From Enemella evansiae (GTDB taxonomy: Bacteria > Pseudomonadota > Alphaproteobacteria > Rhodobacterales > Rhodobacteraceae), in the NCBI GenBank assembly GCA_017255395.1, contig JAFKDC010000002.1, forward strand, positions 84,528-148,527: DNA of 64,000 nt, read 5' to 3'. The position numbers and the translations under genes were made by a program. Numbering within the stretch: the first letter of the stretch is position 1; the number at the start of each line of letters is the position of its first letter. A model generated the notes under the pieces. That model saw only the letters and a list, made by a program, of their open reading frames with translations, was not told the DNA's origin and made no database searches. Of this stretch, positions 1-8,303 are shown piece after piece.

Positions 1-2
1 TG

Positions 3-908
3 CTGTTGCAGGGCTGGGCGGCGGGCACAGCCATCGCGGCGGCGCTGGCGCTGCTGGCGGTCAGCCGGGCGCTCTGTTCGGTCAGCTACAAGGACATCCT
101 TGGCAAGACGGTCGAGAAACGGCGGCGCGGCGCGGTGACGGGGGTCGCGGGCTCGGCGGCCTCGCTGGCGGTGCTGGGCTTCGCGGCGCTGCTGATCTTC
201 GGACCGGGGCAGAAAACCGCCCCGGTGGTGATCGCGGTGGCGCTGGCGGCGGGCCTGTGGCTGGCGGCGGCGGCGCTGTTTTCGACGCTGGAGGAAAGGG
301 CCTCCGAAGCGGCGGGCGCGGGCAAGCCCTTCGACCTGACACCGCTGCGCGAGGACGCCCAGTTCCGGCGCTTCATCGCGGCGCGCGGGGCGCTGACGGT
401 GACGGCGCTGGCGCCGCCCTATTTCGTGCTGCTTGGCGGCGGACAGGACGCGCTTCGGGGGCTGGGGGCGCTGCTGGTGGCCTCGGCGGCGGCCTCTTTC
501 GTCAGTTCCTACCTCTGGGGGCGGCTGGCCGACCGCTCGTCGCGCTGGGTGCTGGCGCTGTCGGGCTTCGTGGCGGCGGGCTTCATGGCGCTGGCGGTGG
601 GGCTGGACCTTGCCGGGCTGTCCGGCGGGCTCTGGGTCGTGCCCATGGTGCTGTTCGGCCTGATGGTGGCCTATCACGGCGTGCGGCAGGGGCGGTCGAC
701 CTACCTTGTGGACATGGCGCCCGAGGACAGCCGCGCGTCCTACTCGGCGCTGGCCAACACGCTGATCGGCGTGCTGCTTTTGCTGGTGGGGCTTCTCGGG
801 GGCGCCCTGGCGGCGCTGGGGCCGGTGGTGGCGCTGGCGGGCTTCGCAGCGCTGTCGGCGCTTGGGGGCGTGCTGGCGCTGGGGCTGGCGGAGGTGGAAG
901 GGCGTTGA
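3..908 (+). CDS. MFS-type transporter, C-terminal part (cut by window edge)
   Basis: The reading frame is open from the first bases, so this is the C-terminal part of a larger membrane protein and its true start lies outside the window; the TTG at 6 is not a credible start. About 300 residues are visible. They contain several long hydrophobic segments separated by short basic loops (for example a GRLADRSSRW loop), the pattern of the second half of a major facilitator transporter. The substrate cannot be told. The product should sit in the inner membrane. It ends 86 nt before the tag gene on the same strand, so co-transcription is possible but unproven. Confidence 0.7.
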   Translation: MLQGWAAGTAIAAALALLAVSRALCSVSYKDILGKTVEKRRRGAVTGVAGSAASLAVLGFAALLIFGPGQKTAPVVIAVALAAGLWLAAAALFSTLEERASEAAGAGKPFDLTPLREDAQFRRFIAARGALTVTALAPPYFVLLGGGQDALRGLGALLVASAAASFVSSYLWGRLADRSSRWVLALSGFVAAGFMALAVGLDLAGLSGGLWVVPMVLFGLMVAYHGVRQGRSTYLVDMAPEDSRASYSALANTLIGVLLLLVGLLGGALAALGPVVALAGFAALSALGGVLALGLAEVEGR

Positions 909-994
909 ACGCCCTTCCCGGCGCGCCACGGCTTGCGGCGCGTGCCTGTCCGGTGTTTCCTGCGCGCGAGGGTTCGGTCGGCGCGGGGGGCGAC

Positions 995-1666
995 ATGCGG
1001 AGATTTGCGGATATTCTGGAGATCGCGGCAGAGCGCAAGGGCGGGCGCGCAGCGGTGCTGGCGGATATGCCGGCGGTGCTGTCCGCCGATGCGCTGGCGG
1101 CGATCCCGGACGAGCGCTGGCTGGCGCAGATGGCGCGCGGCATCCTGCAGACCGGGATCAGCTGGACGGTGGTGGACCGCAAGTGGCCCGGCATCCTCGA
1201 AGCCTTCCATGGCTTCGACGTGGCCCGTGTTTCGATGATGTCGGACGACTGGTTCGATGCGCTGATCGCCGACACCCGGATCATCCGCTCGCCGCCGAAG
1301 GTGCGGGCGGTGCAGGAAAACGCGGTCTTCATCCGCGAGATCGCCGCGGCGCATGGCTCTTTCGGGCGCTGGGTCGGGGATTGGCCCGCAGAGGATTTCG
1401 CGGGTCTTCTGGCGCGGCTGAAGTCCGACGGGGCGCGGCTGGGCGGGACGACCGGCGCCTATACGCTGCGGGTCATGGGGAAGGAGGGCTATATCCTTTC
1501 GGCCTCGGTGGTGGCGCGGCTGGCGGAAGAAGGGGTCGTGGACAAGGCGCCGACCTCGCGAAAGGCCTGGGCGGCGGTTCAGGACGCCTTCAACCGGTGG
1601 CGGGCGGAGAGCGGGCAGAGCCTGACCGTGATCAGCCGGGTTCTGGCGCAAAGCATCGACGCCTGA
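995..1666 (+). CDS. tag: DNA-3-methyladenine glycosylase I
   Basis: A 223-residue cytoplasmic protein of the Tag family, which removes 3-methyladenine from alkylated DNA as the first step of base excision repair. Recognisable parts are the ISWTVVDRKWPGILEAFHGF segment near residues 50-70, the DDWFDALIADTRIIRSPPKVRA block (the family's conserved I-R-x-x-x-K region) and the following helices. The length is slightly above the usual 190-200 residues. The ATG at 995 is chosen because the homologous region begins there; the same frame is open further upstream but reads as a shadow of the preceding gene. A cluster of three palindromes follows the stop codon. Confidence 0.85.
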   Translation: MRRFADILEIAAERKGGRAAVLADMPAVLSADALAAIPDERWLAQMARGILQTGISWTVVDRKWPGILEAFHGFDVARVSMMSDDWFDALIADTRIIRSPPKVRAVQENAVFIREIAAAHGSFGRWVGDWPAEDFAGLLARLKSDGARLGGTTGAYTLRVMGKEGYILSASVVARLAEEGVVDKAPTSRKAWAAVQDAFNRWRAESGQSLTVISRVLAQSIDA

Positions 1667-1681
1667 CCTTCGGTCTGGGAG

Positions 1682-1746
1682 AAGCGCCGTCGACGGCGCT
1701 TTGAAGCCGCGTCGGCGCGGCTTCACAAGGCTGTTCGAACAGCCTT
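1682..1746. repeat. Three back-to-back palindromes after tag
   Basis: Three consecutive perfect or near-perfect hairpins lie 15 nt after the tag stop: 1682-1701 (AAGCGCCGTCGACGGCGCTT), 1703-1724 (9-bp arms GAAGCCGCG / CGCGGCTTC) and 1727-1746 (AAGGCTGTTCGAACAGCCTT). None is followed by a T run, so a simple intrinsic terminator is not supported. The rest of the spacer up to 1945 is GC-rich and shows no gene. Confidence 0.7.
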
Positions 1747-1960
1747 CCACGCGCCGGGATCACAGGCGCCCGGACAGGCGCGCCGGGCGCCTGCGGGCCA
1801 ATACGCGAGGCGCGCGGTTTCCGCCGGTCGGAGCGGGCAGGGGGCCAACAGCCGGGCCGCGCGCAGGGCGGGGGGCGCCGGAGGCTGCGGCCCGGCGGAC
1901 CGGCTTGGCAATCCGCGCCCGGTGGCTATGGTGGCGGCGTTCCGAAGAAGGAGGCCACCG

Positions 1961-2701
1961 ATGCCAGAACTCCGCCATGTCGACGGTCCACGCGGCGACC
2001 GGCTTGCCTGTGTGAAAACCGAGGGCCAGAGGCCCTGCGTGGTCTTCCTGTCCGGTTATCGCTCGGACATGGAGGGCACCAAGGCGGTCCATCTCGAGGG
2101 CTGGGCCCGGGCGCGCGGGCAGGCCTTCCTGAGGCTGGATTATGCCGGGCACGGCGCCTCGGGCGGTGTCTTCGAAGAGGGCTGTATCGGCGACTGGGCG
2201 GCGGATGCCGAAGCGGTGATCCGCGCCATGGCGCCGGGGCCGGTGGTGCTGGTCGGCTCTTCCATGGGCGGCTGGATCGGTTGCCTTCTGGCGCGGCGCC
2301 TGCCGGAGGTCGCGGGCTTCATCGGCATCGCCGCCGCGCCGGATTTCACCGAGGACGGCTTCTGGGCGGGCTTCTCCGAGGATGAGCGGCGGCAGGTCAT
2401 GGAGACCGGGCAGCTGCTGATGCCCTCGGCCTATGAAGACCCCTACGTGGTGACGCGTCGCCTGATCGAGGACGGCCGCGACAACCTTGTCCTGCGGGCG
2501 CCCCTGCCGATGCCATGGCCGGTCCGCCTGTTGCAGGGCACCTGCGACGAGGCGGTCAGCCGCGAGACCGCGCTGCGGCTTCTGGACCATGTCGACGGCC
2601 CGGATGTCCGCCTGACGCTGGTCAAACACGCCGACCACCGCTTTTCCACGCCCGAGACGCTTGCCCTGATCGAAGCCGCGCTGGAGGAGGTGCTGGCGTG
2701 A
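1961..2701 (+). CDS. Alpha/beta hydrolase
   Basis: A 246-residue cytoplasmic alpha/beta-hydrolase. The nucleophile elbow is GSSMGGW, the oxyanion region is FLSGYRSDMEGTK, and the catalytic His is probably in KHADHRFS near the C terminus; an Asp in the LLQGTCDEAV strand could be the acid. Substrate unknown; the family includes esterases and peptidases. The ATG at 1961 is preferred over upstream in-frame codons because AAGAAGGAGG lies 6 nt before it. The next hydrolase gene begins inside this gene's last codons, so the two are translationally coupled. Confidence 0.85.
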   Translation: MPELRHVDGPRGDRLACVKTEGQRPCVVFLSGYRSDMEGTKAVHLEGWARARGQAFLRLDYAGHGASGGVFEEGCIGDWAADAEAVIRAMAPGPVVLVGSSMGGWIGCLLARRLPEVAGFIGIAAAPDFTEDGFWAGFSEDERRQVMETGQLLMPSAYEDPYVVTRRLIEDGRDNLVLRAPLPMPWPVRLLQGTCDEAVSRETALRLLDHVDGPDVRLTLVKHADHRFSTPETLALIEAALEEVLA

Positions 2702-3636
2702 CCGCCACCGGGCGGGGCCTGTCCGATCGACCGGGGGGCGGCCCCGGCCCGGAAATCCCGGCGGGCGGCGTTTCGGACTGGCTGGCGGCGCGCGAGGCGG
2801 GGGTTGCGGACCTGCGCCCGGGGGCGGAAAAGCGCGTGCTCTGGGCCGGCACGCCGGAGGCGCGCACCGACTGGGCGGTGGTCTACGTGCATGGTTTCTC
2901 TGCCTCCGCCGGGGAACTGCGCCCGCTGCCGGACCGCGTGGCCGGGGGGCTGGGCGCGAACCTCTTCTTCACACGGCTTGCCGGGCACGGGCGCGACGGC
3001 GCGGCCATGGCCGAGGCCTCGCTGGACGGCTGGATGCGCGACATGACAGAGGCGCTTGCGGTGGGGCGCCGGATCGGGCGCCGGGTGCTGGTCATGGGCT
3101 GTTCCACCGGCGCGACGCTGATCGCGCTGGCGCTGGCGCGCGACAAGGTGCCGGGGGTGGCCGAATTAGCCGGGGCGCCGGAGGCGGCCGAGGTGGCCGG
3201 GGCCGTCCTGCTGTCGCCGAACTTCGGGCTGCGGGACCGGCGGTCGGCGATCCTGACATGGCCGGGCATGGGCCGGGTTCTGCCGCTGCTCCTTGGGCCG
3301 GAGCGGGGCTTTATGCCCCGCAACGCGGGACATGCGGCGGCATGGACCACGCGCTATCCGGTGGGGGCGCTGATCCCGATGGCACGGGCGGTGCAGGCGT
3401 CGCGCCGGGTCCGGGGCCTGTCGGTTCCGGTGCTCACGGTCTTCGACCCCGGCGACACGGTGGTCGATCCCCGCATCAGCCGCGCCATGGCGTCGCGCTG
3501 GGGTGCCACGGTGCAGGAGGTCCGGGTGGGCGACGGGGACGATCCCGCCCGCCACATCATCGCGGGCGAGATCCTGTCCCCGGGCATGACCGCGCCGGTC
3601 GCGGCGCAGGTGCTGGACTGGGCGCGCGGCCTGTGA
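2698..3636 (+). CDS. Alpha/beta hydrolase, second of a coupled pair
   Basis: A 312-residue protein of the alpha/beta-hydrolase fold. The VVYVHGFSASAGE strand-loop, the nucleophile motif GCSTGA, an acid in LTVFDPGDTVVDP and a His near the end (ARHII) give a plausible catalytic triad. The GTG at 2698 overlaps the stop of the preceding hydrolase (GTGA), which sets the start and indicates coupled translation. The first 35 residues are low-complexity and Gly/Pro-rich. Possible roles include carboxylesterase or lysophospholipase-like activity; the substrate is not shown by the sequence. Confidence 0.8.
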   Translation: MTATGRGLSDRPGGGPGPEIPAGGVSDWLAAREAGVADLRPGAEKRVLWAGTPEARTDWAVVYVHGFSASAGELRPLPDRVAGGLGANLFFTRLAGHGRDGAAMAEASLDGWMRDMTEALAVGRRIGRRVLVMGCSTGATLIALALARDKVPGVAELAGAPEAAEVAGAVLLSPNFGLRDRRSAILTWPGMGRVLPLLLGPERGFMPRNAGHAAAWTTRYPVGALIPMARAVQASRRVRGLSVPVLTVFDPGDTVVDPRISRAMASRWGATVQEVRVGDGDDPARHIIAGEILSPGMTAPVAAQVLDWARGL

Positions 3637-3913
3637 TCCCCGCCGAGCCCCCGCGGATGGTGCGTTGACGGCCCCGCGACCGTGGCCAAGGGGGGCTGGT
3701 CCCCGCCCCTGCCCGGATCGCGGTATGGCGGGGGGGCTTTGATGCGCGGGGGGCGCCCCTGCGCCTTGCCCGCGCATCTGCATCGCGGCCCCCCCCGCGT
3801 CTTGCTGCCGCTTCCTGTCAGGAACCGGGTTCCGTGGCTGGCCGTGCGCGGGCATGATCATCGGGCGGGGCGGGCATCACGCAGACCCGCCAGCACGGCA
3901 AGGGAGACGCGAC

Positions 3914-4348
3914 ATGGAACAACGGATCAGCCTGATAACCCTTGGCTGCCGCGACATCGCGGCGGCCGCGGCCTTTTACGAGGCCATGGGCTGGCGCCGG
4001 GTCGAAACGCCGGACGGCATCGTCGTCTTCGACCTGATCGGGCAGGCCCTGGGCCTCTACCCGCTGGAGGATCTGGCCCGCGACATGGGCGTGGTGCCGG
4101 GCACGCTGGGGACCGGCGCCGCCACGCTGGCCTACAACGTCCGCGAAAAACCAGAGGTCACCGCGCTTCTGGCCCGCGCCGAAGCGGCGGGCGCGCAGAT
4201 CCTGAAACCCGCGCATGACGTCTTCTGGGGTGGCCATATCGGCTATTTCTCGGATCCCGAGGGCCATGTCTGGGAGATCGCGCACAACCCCTTCTCGACC
4301 CTAGCCCCGGATGGCGCGTTCCGCTGGAACGGCTATGCCGAAGGCTGA
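3914..4348 (+). CDS. VOC (glyoxalase/bleomycin-resistance fold) protein
   Basis: A 144-residue single-chain vicinal-oxygen-chelate protein: ISLITLGCRDIAAAAAFYEAMGW at the N terminus, and the C-terminal GYFSDPEGHVWEIAHNP, which is the hallmark end of this superfamily. Members are dioxygenases, lyases or antibiotic-binding proteins, and this sequence does not separate them. ATG 3914 follows GGGAGACGCGAC. The 277-nt spacer before it contains no recognisable gene. An M15-like gene starts 3 nt after the stop, so the three genes from here to 5589 are probably one operon. Confidence 0.8.
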   Translation: MEQRISLITLGCRDIAAAAAFYEAMGWRRVETPDGIVVFDLIGQALGLYPLEDLARDMGVVPGTLGTGAATLAYNVREKPEVTALLARAEAAGAQILKPAHDVFWGGHIGYFSDPEGHVWEIAHNPFSTLAPDGAFRWNGYAEG

Positions 4349-4351
4349 GCC

Positions 4352-4978
4352 ATGAGGCGCCCGCGCTCCATGTGGTCGCTGGAGACACTGGGCCGCGAGC
4401 GCCTGTCCCGGCACTTCTGGATGCGCGAGTTCCTCTATTCCGAGATCGGCAATATCCACGAGATCGCCAATATCCCCGACGACCCGGACCGGGCGCTGGA
4501 GCGGGGCCGCGCCTTTGCCACGCAGCTTCTGGACCCGCTGGAGGAAACCTTCGGGCGGGTCTTCGTGCGGTCGGGCTACCGCTCTGCGCGGCTGAACGCC
4601 TTCGGCAATGCCAACCGCCTGAACTGCGCGCGCAACGATTACCCGCTGGAATGCCACATCTGGGACCTGCCCGACCGCCCGGTCGCGGGCGCCTCTGTGG
4701 TGCTGCCCTGGTTCGCGGACCGCTATGCCCGGGGCCGCGACTGGCGAGATCTGGCGTGGTGGCTGCACGATCACCTCGACTATTCCGAGATCTGGTTCTT
4801 CCCGAAGCTCTGCGCCTTCAACCTTGCCTGGCGGCCAGACCCGCTGCGGCGGATCGACAGCTACATCGCCCCCCGGGGTAGGCTGCTGCGGGCCGGGGCA
4901 GAGCCATCCGAGGACCGCGCGGCGCGGCAGGCGCGCTACGCGGATTTCCCGCCGTTCCGGGGCATCGCCCATCCATGA
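4352..4978 (+). CDS. M15 peptidase-like protein with degenerate metal site
   Basis: A 208-residue protein resembling the D-Ala-D-Ala carboxypeptidase M15/DUF882 fold: LSRHFWMREFLYSEIGNI at the start, IPDDPDRALERG, then GRVFVRSGYRSARLN, the diagnostic SGYRS..LN segment near residues 73-85. The usual S-x-H-x-x-G-x-A-x-D zinc motif is replaced by a CHIWDLPD sequence, and the final W-x-H is replaced by FNLAWR. The family resemblance is therefore clear only in the first half and catalysis is doubtful. No signal peptide is evident. It starts 3 nt after the VOC gene and overlaps the next gene by 4 nt (ATGA). Confidence 0.55.
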   Translation: MRRPRSMWSLETLGRERLSRHFWMREFLYSEIGNIHEIANIPDDPDRALERGRAFATQLLDPLEETFGRVFVRSGYRSARLNAFGNANRLNCARNDYPLECHIWDLPDRPVAGASVVLPWFADRYARGRDWRDLAWWLHDHLDYSEIWFFPKLCAFNLAWRPDPLRRIDSYIAPRGRLLRAGAEPSEDRAARQARYADFPPFRGIAHP

Positions 4979-5589
4979 CGGCGCCCGGTGGGATGATCGA
5001 CAACCGCGCCGTCTACGAGCGGCAGGCCCTGCGCTACGACCGCGAGCGGGGGCGGTCGCTGTTCGAGGCGCCGTGGTTGAGGGCCTGCGTCGCGGATGTG
5101 CCGCCCGGTGGCCGGGTGCTGGATCTCGGCTGCGGCGCGGGGGCGCCCATCGGTGCGTGGCTGGTGGCGCGGGGCTTTGCGGTGACCGGGGTGGATTTCT
5201 CTCCGGCGATGCTGCGGCTGTTCCGCGCCCGGCTGCCCGGCGCAGAGACGGTCGAGGCCGATATGGAGGTGCTGTCCCTTGCCACGCGTTTCGATGCGAT
5301 CATCGGCTGGGGCAGTTTCTTCCACCTGTCCGAAGAGGCGCAGCGCCGTGCCCTGCCGCGCATCGCGGCCCATCTGGCGCCGGGCGGGCGGCTCTTGCTG
5401 ACGGTCGGCCCCGGCGCGGGCGAGGCGCTGGGCACGGTCGGCGGCGAAACGGTCTATCACGCCTCGCTGGACATCGTGGAATACCGCGCGATCCTCGCCC
5501 GCTGCGGCGTGACGGTGGAGCGGTTCAGCCCCGAGGACAGGGAGACCGCCGGGCACTCGCTGCTGCTGGCCCGCCGAAGCGCCGCCTGA
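4975..5589 (+). CDS. Class I SAM-dependent methyltransferase
   Basis: A 204-residue Rossmann-fold methyltransferase. Motif I is VLDLGCGAGAPIGAWL near residues 46-61, the acidic end of beta 2 is VTGVDFSPAM, and motif III/IV is FDAIIGWGSFFHL followed by LAPGGRLLLTVG. The substrate is not evident. The start at 4975 overlaps the previous stop (ATGA); an internal ATG at 4993 is possible. It is the last gene of the VOC / M15-like / methyltransferase run. A 356-nt spacer with hairpins follows. Confidence 0.85.
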   Translation: MTAPGGMIDNRAVYERQALRYDRERGRSLFEAPWLRACVADVPPGGRVLDLGCGAGAPIGAWLVARGFAVTGVDFSPAMLRLFRARLPGAETVEADMEVLSLATRFDAIIGWGSFFHLSEEAQRRALPRIAAHLAPGGRLLLTVGPGAGEALGTVGGETVYHASLDIVEYRAILARCGVTVERFSPEDRETAGHSLLLARRSAA

Positions 5590-5736
5590 GGGGGCGGGTG
5601 CAGAGGGTCGGCTTGGGGGGCGGACCCGTCCCGGCATCGGGCGCAGCATCTGCGAGGGTGCCTAAATGCGCGGCAAGGGGCCGTGCTTTCCGACGAAAGG
5701 CTGCGGCGGGTGGGGGAGCGGATCGTCGGGACCGGG

Positions 5737-5785
5737 CGGCCCGAAAATTCCAGATTTTCCGGGCCGGATTTCCTGCCGGAAATCC
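5737..5785. repeat. Dual-hairpin element (copy 1) in a gene-free spacer
   Basis: The 5590-5945 spacer has no convincing gene. It holds two adjacent hairpins: 5737-5766, arms CGGCCCGAAAA / TTTTCCGGGCCG with one bulged base and loop TTCCAGA; and 5766-5785, arms GGATTTCC / GGAAATCC. The reverse complement of the first hairpin resembles the hairpin at 9827-9855 (shared AATCTGGA apex region), so the two sites look like members of one repeat family. Confidence 0.65.
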
Positions 5786-5945
5786 GCGCGCGCCGGAGGC
5801 AGCGGCGGGGAAATCCGCCGATGCCGGGCGGGTTTGGCTTTCGTCCGCCGACCGCTTTGATAGGGTGCGCGCGCAATCAGGCAGTGCGGGGCGGTTTAGG
5901 TGAAGACGATGACAGGGCAGGGCGAATTGGCAGCCGAGGGCGCGT

Positions 5946-6656
5946 GTGCCTGAACCGCTCGTGTTCCTGCCGGGGCTGATGGCCGACCTGCGCCAGTTCG
6001 CGCCGCAGATCGGCGTCTTCTCGCCCGATCGGGCGGTGATGGTCGCGCCCCTGCAGGGGGGCGAACGCATCGAGGAGATGGCCTCGGGGCTTCTGGATGT
6101 GCTGCCCAAGCGGTCCGCCCTCGTGGGCGCGGGGCTTGGCGGCATGGTCGCGCTGGAGGTCATCCGCCGCGCCCCGGACCGGGTTGCGCGGCTGGCCCTC
6201 ATGGACACGACGCCGCTGGCGGCAACGCCGCAGCAGGTCGCCGATATCGAACCGCGCATCATCCGCGCCCGCGCCGGCAAGTTCTCCGAGGTCATGGCGG
6301 AAGAGGTGGCCGCCGCCGACCTCGCCCCCGGCCCGCAGCGCGCCGAGGTGCTGGCGCTTGTCGCCGAGATGGCCCGCGGCCTTGGCCCCGAGGCCTATGT
6401 TCGCCAGTCCCGCGCGCTGCAACGGCGTCGCGACCAGCAGGGCACCCTGCGGCGGATCAATGCGCCGGTGCTGGTGCTCTGCGGCGCGCAGAACCGCCGC
6501 TACGAGGCGAAGCGCCATGCCTTCATGGCAGAGCTGATCCCGGGTGCGAAGCTGGCGGTGATCGAGGGCGCGGGCCTTCTGCCGACGCTCGAACAGCCCG
6601 AGGCGGTTGTCGCGGCCCTGCGCGACTGGCTGAAGATGCCCCTGCTGCTGCGCTAG
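5946..6656 (+). CDS. Alpha/beta-hydrolase-fold protein lacking the catalytic triad
   Basis: A 236-residue protein with the whole alpha/beta-hydrolase layout: LVFLPGLMADLRQF (oxyanion loop), ALVGAGLGGMVALEV (nucleophile elbow), a lid region and a C-terminal VIEGAGLLPTLEQPE. At the elbow the usual H-S-x-G-G is A-G-L-G-G, so the nucleophile Ser is Gly. The usual GH(L/M)P is GLLP, so the His is gone, and the acid-bearing loop reads GAQNRRYEAKRH without an Asp. The frame is intact and well conserved otherwise, so this looks like a non-catalytic member and not a decaying gene. GTG 5946 is used because homology begins immediately; an upstream Shine-Dalgarno is weak. Confidence 0.75.
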   Translation: MPEPLVFLPGLMADLRQFAPQIGVFSPDRAVMVAPLQGGERIEEMASGLLDVLPKRSALVGAGLGGMVALEVIRRAPDRVARLALMDTTPLAATPQQVADIEPRIIRARAGKFSEVMAEEVAAADLAPGPQRAEVLALVAEMARGLGPEAYVRQSRALQRRRDQQGTLRRINAPVLVLCGAQNRRYEAKRHAFMAELIPGAKLAVIEGAGLLPTLEQPEAVVAALRDWLKMPLLLR

Positions 6657-6849
6657 GCGGCTCCGCACGGCAGTGCCGGTCCGATAGGGCTTCTTCCGCT
6701 GCCGCCCCTGCGGGGTGACCATGCGGGCGGACCGCCGTGGGCATCCGCGTTTGTCATGGGGGGTGGCTTTGACCGGCACCCTCGGAAAGGCCGAAAGCAG
6801 GGGGCTGGACTGCGCGGGGGGCGTATCGGCTGGGCCGCGCTGCCGCGGC

Positions 6850-7068
6850 TCAGGCGCCGGAACGGATCATCTCCCGGATCTTTGTCGCCTTCTCGAAGTG
6901 GTCCAACTCGTGGGTCCTGATCCACCATTCGGCAGCTTCCATGAGCAGCTCCGGGTCATCGTTCTTGTTGGCGAAAAATGCATAGAACGAAAGTCCCACC
7001 GTCTCGCCTTTCCGGGCAATCCTGTCGTTGCAGATCGCGATTGCCTTGGTTCTCAGCGATGGGCGCAT
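6850..7068 (-). CDS. Small conserved hypothetical protein
   Basis: A 72-residue protein with a tidy composition: basic N terminus (MRPSLRTKAIAIC), central GETVGLSFYAFFANKNDDPELL, and a C-terminal amphipathic AAEWWIRTHELDHFEKATKI helix. I recognise it as a type of small protein common in Rhodobacterales but know no function. The ATG at 7068 marks where the regular composition begins; the frame is open upstream but reads as Arg/Pro-rich shadow. The Shine-Dalgarno is poor. It converges with the hydrolase at 5946-6656. The 7069-7478 spacer up to the rnpB promoter shows nothing else. Confidence 0.6.
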   Translation of the reverse strand: MRPSLRTKAIAICNDRIARKGETVGLSFYAFFANKNDDPELLMEAAEWWIRTHELDHFEKATKIREMIRSGA

Positions 7069-7478
7069 TGGGAATTCGCTTTTCTTGGTCTCTGACGTGC
7101 GGATTGGAACGTATAGGGAACGGGCGCGCGCCGCAAGGCGGGCGAAGCGGTGGTCTGGCCTCGAAGCGCAGATTCGCGGCAGGCCGAGAAAATTGCCGGC
7201 GCCGGGCTTTGGCTTGTGCATCGGCGTCGCCGCCTTCGGGCATCCCTGTCGGTCGGCGCCGCACATGGGCAAGCCCTGTGGTGTCGAACAGTTCCGGGGC
7301 CGCGCCGCTTTGCCCGGCCCCTGCCGGGCTGTCTTTCGCCACCCGCACGCGGCCCGCATGGGCCGCCGGTGCCATGGCGTCGGGCCCGATGCCCCGGCGC
7401 GGACGACCGGGACCGGGCGAGACAGTCCCGTGCCGAGACTTTTGCCCGGCGGCATTCACACCAACCGCCCGAATGCGC

Positions 7479-7507
7479 TTGACCGGCGCCCGCCGCCTGC
7501 CTATCGC
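7479..7507 (+). promoter_or_regulatory. Probable sigma-70 promoter of rnpB
   Basis: TTGACC at 7479-7484, a 17-nt spacer and TATCGC at 7502-7507 lie just ahead of the RNase P RNA 5' helix, placing the start site near 7514. This is a good housekeeping-type promoter by spacing, with a moderate -10. Confidence 0.6.
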
Positions 7508-7514
7508 TGCCCTC

Positions 7515-7928
7515 GCGCGGAAGGCCGGACGGCCGCTTTGGGGGCGCAAGCCCCCCGAGAGGAAAGTCCGGACTCGCCAAGGCATCGGTGCCGGGTAACG
7601 CCCGGGCAGGGCAACCTGACGGAAAGCGCCACAGAAAACAGACCGCCCGTCATGCCCGAGGGTTTCCAAGGGATGCCATGGCGGGTCAGGGTGAAACGGT
7701 GGGGTAAGAGCCCACCGGGGGGCTGGCAACAGCGCCCGCATGGCAAGCCCCACCGGGAGCAATGCCAAATAGGGACCCCGCGTGCGTTCGCGGACAGGGC
7801 CGCCTTGGCCCGAGGGGTCCGGGTTGGCAGCTAGAGCCGTGCAGCAATGTACGGCGCAGAGGAATGGTCGTCTGAGGGCGGGTTTCGGCCCGTCCGACAA
7901 CAGAATCCGGCTTACAGGCCTTCCGCGC
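7515..7928 (+). ncRNA. rnpB: RNase P RNA (bacterial class A)
   Basis: The catalytic RNA of RNase P, which trims tRNA 5' leaders. The diagnostic 5' core GAGAGGAAAGTCCGGACTC is at about 7557-7575, and the 3' core ACAGAATCCGGCTTACAG at about 7899-7916. The ends are set by the P1 helix: GCGCGGAAGGCC at 7515-7526 pairs perfectly with GGCCTTCCGCGC at 7917-7928. A length near 414 nt suits an alphaproteobacterial RNA. Internal GGGTAACGCCCGGGCAGGG and GGTGAAACGGTGGGGTAAGAG segments match the conserved P8-P11 region. It lies between a housekeeping promoter and rpmG. Confidence 0.95.
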
Positions 7929-7962
7929 ATCGAAAAACCACGCCGCAGGGCGGTCGCGGCGC

Positions 7963-7990
7963 TTGACTCGGTCGCGAGGGCCGTTAAAAG
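7963..7990 (+). promoter_or_regulatory. Probable promoter of rpmG
   Basis: TTGACT at 7963-7968 and TAAAAG at 7985-7990, spacer 16 nt, lie 55 nt before the rpmG start codon and outside the RNase P RNA. The -35 is strong and the -10 moderate. Confidence 0.5.
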
Positions 7991-8045
7991 GCGGGCTTCG
8001 AGACAGATTTCACATGGGCGCCCCCCATGTTGCAGGAGACGAGAC

Positions 8046-8213
8046 ATGGCGAAGCCGACCACCATCAAGATCCGCCTGAATTCGACCGCGGGCACTGGCC
8101 ACTTCTACGTGACCAAGAAAAACGCACGCACGATGACCGAGAAGATGTCGATCCGCAAGTTCGACCCGGTTGCGCGCAAGCACGTCGAATACAAGGAAGG
8201 CAAGATCAAGTAA
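8046..8213 (+). CDS. rpmG: 50S ribosomal protein L33
   Basis: A 55-residue ribosomal protein of the bL33 family. [11 protein letters not shown], then the [17 protein letters not shown] core, the [12 protein letters not shown] segment and a lysine-rich end are all typical, and the length is exactly that of proteobacterial L33. The zinc-binding cysteines found in some L33 forms are absent, so this is the C-minus type. GGAGACGAGAC before ATG 8046 serves as ribosome binding site. It is followed by a clear intrinsic terminator, so the gene is probably monocistronic from its own promoter. Confidence 0.97.
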   Translation: MAKPTTIKIRLNSTAGTGHFYVTKKNARTMTEKMSIRKFDPVARKHVEYKEGKIK

Positions 8214-8242
8214 GATCGCGCCCGTCCAGTTTGGACACCGCC

Positions 8243-8274
8243 AAAGCCGCGACCCGACGGGGAGCGGCTTTTGT
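8243..8274 (+). terminator. Intrinsic terminator of rpmG
   Basis: The stem AAAGCCGC (8243-8250) pairs with GCGGCTTT (8264-8271) around a 13-nt loop, with the T run at the 3' side (CTTTTGTCG). It sits 30 nt after the rpmG stop. Confidence 0.75.
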
Positions 8275-8303
8275 CGTTTCAGGGCAGCGCCCGCGGGTCG
8301 GAT

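Noticed and set aside
257..1666. Long plus-strand frame running through the transporter into tag
   Set aside because: Only the part from 995 has family-like sequence; the rest is Gly/Arg/Ala-rich shadow of the MFS gene.
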